Below are positions 60,626-64,000 of a DNA stretch of 64,000 nt, one piece after another. The position numbers and the translations under genes were made by a program. Within the stretch, counting starts at the first letter, position 1, and each line of letters opens with the position of its first letter. Source of the DNA: Mycolicibacterium sp. S2-37 (lineage in GTDB: Bacteria > Actinomycetota > Actinomycetes > Mycobacteriales > Mycobacteriaceae); assembly GCF_017352375.1 (NCBI RefSeq), contig NZ_JAFEVR010000015.1, positions 62,001 through 126,000 on the forward strand. Direction: 5' to 3'. The notes below the pieces were generated by a model. The model saw nothing but the letters and a program-made list of their open reading frames with translations, was not told the DNA's origin and ran no database searches.

Positions 60626-61707
60626 GATTGCCGGTGATGCCGCCGGTGGCGCCGATGCTGTCGAAACCGATCGCCGAGATTCCCGGGGATTCCTCCGCTC
60701 TGTCCTTCGAACCGAAATGGGACGGCTTCCGGTCGATCTGCTTCCGCGACGGCGACGAGGTCGAATTCGGCAGCCGCAAGGAGCGGCCGATGACCCGCTA
60801 CTTTCCCGAATTGGTCGCCGCCGCGCTGGCCGAGCTGCCCACCCGCTGCGTGATCGACGGCGAGATCGTCTTGCCCATAAAAACTGCCGCCGACCACGGC
60901 CTCGACTTCGAGGCGCTGCAACTGCGCCTGCACCCTGCGGCGTCGCGAGTGCGCATGCTGGCCGAGCAGACCCCGGCAGCGTTCATCGCCTTCGATCTGC
61001 TCGCCCTCGGCGAGGACGACTACACCCAGCGCCCCTTCGCCGAACGCCGCGCCGCCCTGGTCGACGCGCTCGCCGGCGGGGGCCGGTCGATCCACGTCAC
61101 ACCCGCGACCACCGACCCCGCCGTGGCGCACCGCTGGTTCTCCGAATTCGAGGGCGCCGGACTCGACGGGGTGATCGCCAAACCGCTCGACGGCCCGTAC
61201 CTGCCGGACAAGCGGGTCATGTTCAAGATCAAGCACGCCCGCACCGCCGACTGCGTGGTGGCCGGCTACCGCCTGCACAAGTCGAGCGACGAGGCGATCG
61301 GCTCGCTTCTGCTCGGTCTCTACGACGACGACGGCGCGCTGGCATCCGTCGGAGTCATCGGCGCGTTTCCGATGGCCGCCCGCAGGACGCTGTTCACCGA
61401 ATTGCAGCCGTTGGTGACGACATTCGACCATCACCCGTGGAACTGGGCCGCCCATGTCGACCCCGACGTGATGCGCCGCTACGGCGGCGGCTCCCGCTGG
61501 AACGCAGGAAAAGACCTGTCGTTCGTGCCGCTGCGACCCGAGCGCGTGGTCGAGGTGCGCTACGACCACATGGAGGGCGCACGCTTCCGGCACACCGCGC
61601 AGTTCAACCGGTGGCGGCCCGACCGCGACCCCCGGTCGTGCACCTACGCCCAGCTCGACCAGCCGGTCACCTTCCGCCTCGGCGACATCGTTCCCGGCTT
61701 GGGGTGA
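60622..61707 (+). CDS. ligC2: ATP-dependent DNA ligase LigC2
   Basis: The 361-residue ligase is a paralogue of LigC1. Motif I FEPKWDGFRSICF gives Lys32 as nucleophile; CVIDGEIVLP, AFIAFDLLALGEDD, GLDGVIAKPLDGPYLPDKRVMFKIKHAR (blocks) and the OB-fold LLLGLYDDDGAL follow. GTG 60622 overlaps the threonine aldolase stop as GTGA. Unlike ligC1 it has no polymerase gene beside it. Its 3' end overlaps that of the convergent 13E12 pseudogene by 41 nt. Confidence 0.93.
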   Translation: MRLPVMPPVAPMLSKPIAEIPGDSSALSFEPKWDGFRSICFRDGDEVEFGSRKERPMTRYFPELVAAALAELPTRCVIDGEIVLPIKTAADHGLDFEALQLRLHPAASRVRMLAEQTPAAFIAFDLLALGEDDYTQRPFAERRAALVDALAGGGRSIHVTPATTDPAVAHRWFSEFEGAGLDGVIAKPLDGPYLPDKRVMFKIKHARTADCVVAGYRLHKSSDEAIGSLLLGLYDDDGALASVGVIGAFPMAARRTLFTELQPLVTTFDHHPWNWAAHVDPDVMRRYGGGSRWNAGKDLSFVPLRPERVVEVRYDHMEGARFRHTAQFNRWRPDRDPRSCTYAQLDQPVTFRLGDIVPGLG

Positions 61708-62973
61708 CCGGTGAACCCCCGCAGCGGATGCGGAACTGGGGGCGCCTCACGAATACGGGATCGTGTCCCGGTGCGGCTGGTGCGGTCGAGGTGTGGCGTT
61801 GTCCGGTGGGAGTGACGAATTCGGCGGTGTGTACGCCGCCGACTTCGCCGGTGGCGACCCGCCAGCCCGGCGCTTCCTTGGCGTAGTTGCAGCGTGCGCA
61901 TTCGCCGAGGCCGTTGGCCACACTGGTCGGTCCGCCCCGCGAGTAGGGCCGGGCGTGGTCGTGGTGGCGGATCGGCGCATCGCAGTACGGGGTGCGGCAG
62001 GTCCGATCCCGAAGGTCGATGAAATGCGCCAACCCTTTCGGGAACAGTCGCGCCCGCGATTCCATCGCCACCAGCGCACCCGACTCCGGACGCGCGTAGA
62101 GGCGGCGCAGTGTCGCCCGCGACCGCGCGTCCCCGGCTGCGGCGACGATCAGTCCGCGGGCCACACCCGCGGGAATCGGCCCGTACCCCTGCACGTGGGC
62201 CGGTTCTTCGTCGCCACCGCACAGTGCTGCATCGGCGATCGTCACGTTCACGGCGACCGGAGTGGGCGCCTCCGCCGGCCGTCCCGTCACGCGTTCGTAG
62301 AGGGTGTCGGCCATAATCTGGTTGCCGGAACGCTCGTCGACGATGGTGTCAGCCGCGCGTTTGAGGGCGGCGTACACGCCGACGCCCTGCGCCACGGGAA
62401 GCAGCGCGGTCACATAGGTCATGCAGTCCGGTGCCGGACGCACCGTCACCGACCGATCCGCGGTGGCCTTGGCGGCGCGGTCGACCACAGCCTGCGCATC
62501 GAGTCGGTAGGCGATCTTCTTGGCTTCGGCCTCGACCCTCTTGTTGCCCCACCCCACCAATGTGTGCGGGTCGCTGCACAGTTCGGCGTCGAGTTGGCGG
62601 CGGTGCTCCACGCTCAGGCAGGCCGACTCGCGCACGATCAGGGTGGCGCGCCATTCGGAGAGCAGCCCGCGCTCCAGTGCAGCCAGTGTGCACGGCATCT
62701 CGTGGACCAGCGCCCGGGCGAAACCGAGATGGCGTCCGCCCTGATTCGGCGAATCCCGCCGCGCCAGGGCGACTCACTGGCCAGCCCACGCCCCCGGTGA
62801 GCCGCCGGCGCCCCGGCCGAGGCTTCGGCCGCGCGACGCCTCTCATCGAGCAGCGCGGTCACCCGAGCCTGCCCCGCCGCGGCGGCGGCCTTGACCGTCT
62901 CCAGCACTGCGAGCCGTGCTACCAGCGCAGCCTCATCGGCCCAGGGATCCACCGCCGCGATATCCTCGAACAT
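61667..62973 (-). pseudogene. 13E12-family DUF222/HNH endonuclease, broken by a one-base deletion
   Basis: The N-terminal part runs from ATG 62973 (MFEDIAAVDPWADEAALVARLAVLETV...) to the frame break at about 62771. The remainder continues in another frame (ARRDSPNQGGRHLGFARALVHEMPCTLAALERG...) to the HNH zinc centre near the end (CRTPYCDAPIRHHDHARPYSRGGPTSVANG, C-x4-C...). At 62767-62774 the sequence reads GAGTCGCC, where GAGGTCGCC would restore the frame, giving about 435 codons. A real deletion or a sequencing error is possible. A perfect SOS box overlaps the start. Confidence 0.85.
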
Positions 62974-62989
62974 GTGTTCGAGGATATCG
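62958..62989. promoter_or_regulatory. Perfect SOS box (LexA site) inside a 32-bp palindrome
   Basis: TCGAACATGTGTTCGA at 62966-62981 fits the mycobacterial LexA consensus TCGAAC-N4-GTTCGA exactly. The symmetry continues outwards to 15-bp arms around a 2-bp centre (62958-62989). The start codon of the 13E12 gene lies in the centre of the box. LexA control of 13E12-type genes is known in M. tuberculosis. Confidence 0.9.
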
Positions 62990-63009
62990 ATACCCACCGA
63001 CAAGGCCGC

Positions 63010-63022
63010 TAGATTCGCAAGC
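63010..63022 (+). promoter_or_regulatory. -10 box (TAGATT) for a leaderless GTG
   Basis: TAGATT at 63010-63015, 7 nt, then GTG 63023. The SOS box lies about 29-44 bp upstream of this -10 box, so LexA could also influence this promoter. Confidence 0.5.
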
Positions 63023-63985
63023 GTGGTCGACGACCGTCTGGTGGCATGGCTGCTCGATTCCGACCCGGCCCTGCGCTGGCAGGTCCAACGCGACCTCCTC
63101 GACGCTCCATCGGCGGTCTGGGAGGCGACCCGCGCGCGCACCGCGACCGAGGGATTCGGCGCCCAGTTGCTCGCACTCCAGGACGCCGATGGCCAGTGGG
63201 CCGGTGGCGCGTTCTTCCCCGCCGATTTCCGCTTCGACGAACCGGCCCCGGAACCAGACCAACCCTGGACCGCCACGACGTGGAGCCTGAACTCCCTGCG
63301 GGAATGGGGCGTCGATGCTGACGTCCTGCGTGAGCGCCGTACAGCCGAGCTTCTGGACGAGCACTGCCGTTGGGAGTACGACGACCTGCCCTATTGGGGC
63401 GGCGAGGTCGATTGCTGCATCAACGCCTGGACCCTCGCCAACGGGGTCTGGCTGAGCGCCGACGTCGCGGGCATCGCCGACTGGTTCATCGCCCACCAGC
63501 TGCCCGACGGCGGCTGGAACTGCGAATGGGTGGACGGTTCGGTCCGGTCGTCGTTCCATTCGACGCTGAACTCGCTCAAGGGATTGCTGGCATGGGACAT
63601 CGCCACCGGAGGGACTCCCGCCACCCGCGCGGCGCGCCGCGCCGGTGAGGAATACCTGCTGCAGCGCAATCTCTTCCGCCGCCTGTCCACCGGCGAGCCG
63701 GTGGGTCCGTGGGTCAGCCGGTTCTCCTATCCCCACCGCTGGTTCTACAGCGTGCTCAACGCCGCCGACTACTTCCGGACGTCGGCCATGTTCGACCGAA
63801 CGCCACCGGACCCGCGGATGGCCGAATCGATCGAGATGATCCGCGCGGCAAGGCAATCCGACGGCACCTGGTTACAGGGGAAGCGGCTGCCCGGCCGGGT
63901 CTGGTTCGACGTCGACGTGCCCGAAGGGCACCCGTCCAAGTGGCTCACCGTCATCGCGTCCCGGGTGCTGGCGTGGTGGGGATGA
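63023..63985 (+). CDS. Squalene-cyclase/prenyltransferase-fold protein
   Basis: The 320-residue protein has the alpha/alpha-barrel QW-like repeats of terpene cyclases: QLPDGGWNCEW, RQSDGTWLQG and QDADGQWAGGAFF are the clearest. It includes the helix pairs DDLPYWGGEVDCCINAWTLANGVWLSAD and SVLNAADYFRT. The family contains cyclases and many proteins of unknown function; the DxDD catalytic motif of squalene-hopene cyclase is not seen, so no cyclase activity is claimed. GTG 63023 is the likely leaderless start. Its end at 63985 is complete in the window. Confidence 0.78.
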   Translation: MVDDRLVAWLLDSDPALRWQVQRDLLDAPSAVWEATRARTATEGFGAQLLALQDADGQWAGGAFFPADFRFDEPAPEPDQPWTATTWSLNSLREWGVDADVLRERRTAELLDEHCRWEYDDLPYWGGEVDCCINAWTLANGVWLSADVAGIADWFIAHQLPDGGWNCEWVDGSVRSSFHSTLNSLKGLLAWDIATGGTPATRAARRAGEEYLLQRNLFRRLSTGEPVGPWVSRFSYPHRWFYSVLNAADYFRTSAMFDRTPPDPRMAESIEMIRAARQSDGTWLQGKRLPGRVWFDVDVPEGHPSKWLTVIASRVLAWWG

Positions 63986-64000
63986 CCGCAGGCAGATTCG

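Overview
The window is high-GC actinobacterial chromosome and almost certainly comes from a fast-growing Mycolicibacterium. The evidence is the five-gene ergothioneine cluster, the asd-lysC, murT-gatD and recR-ebfC blocks, a lucA-like gene, bfaAB (tuberculostearate synthesis), PolD1/LigC DNA-repair enzymes, a 13E12-type HNH gene with a mycobacterial SOS box, and many TANNNT -10 boxes lying 6-7 nt before GTG/ATG starts (leaderless mRNAs). The order of the core genes (glpK, GCS2-like, methyltransferase, egtEDCBA, PknH-sensor-like protein, proline-rich protein, DUF4185 protein, asd, ask, leuA, dnaQ, murT, gatD, recR, ebfC, amidase, SRPBCC, bfaAB, dnaX, aspC, SRP RNA, tRNA-Ser, lucA) follows the M. 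tuberculosis Rv3696c-Rv3723 neighbourhood as I remember it. That comparison is from memory, not from a search.

Layout. 1-8500: glpK (cut by the window edge), a small secreted protein, two methyltransferases, an MFS carrier, an MBL-fold hydrolase, a GCS2-family ligase and a DctA-type symporter. 8550-13908: egtE-D-C-B-A on the minus strand with overlapping start/stop codons. 14039-19356 (minus): PknH-sensor-like protein, Ohr peroxidase, what looks like a decayed catalase C-terminus, a proline-rich membrane protein, a DUF4185 protein, asd and ask. 19442-20471: a nitroreductase-like protein and a membrane-anchored protein, convergent and overlapping at their 3' ends.

20600-30125 is an accessory nitrogen-acquisition island between ask and leuA: amt, a GlnT-type glutamine-synthetase-like ligase, three proteins equal to split glutamate-synthase domains, a FAD amine oxidase, an XRE-cupin regulator, and a cobalt-type thiocyanate hydrolase operon whose beta and alpha subunits are fused. 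Thiocyanate hydrolysis would release ammonia beside genes for ammonium uptake and amide/amine-nitrogen handling. leuA follows behind a leaderless Leu-rich leader peptide that looks like an attenuator.

35112-41258 is a second accessory island between gatD and recR. It encodes a galactosamine-like amino-sugar pathway: DMT transporter, BadF-type sugar kinase, AgaS-like SIS protein, KbaZ/KbaY aldolase subunits and a divergent DeoR-family regulator with helically phased repeats. 41262-50800 returns to core genes for recombination, replication and lipid synthesis, the SRP RNA and tRNA-Ser(GGA). 50868-64000 holds lucA-like, a PDZ serine protease, a TetR/oxidoreductase pair, secreted proteins including a cutinase, the polD1-ligC1 operon, DUF899, threonine aldolase, ligC2, a frameshifted 13E12 HNH gene under a perfect SOS box, and a divergent squalene-cyclase-like protein. 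No CRISPR array, prophage or insertion sequence was seen, and no stretch above 300 bases lacks a gene.
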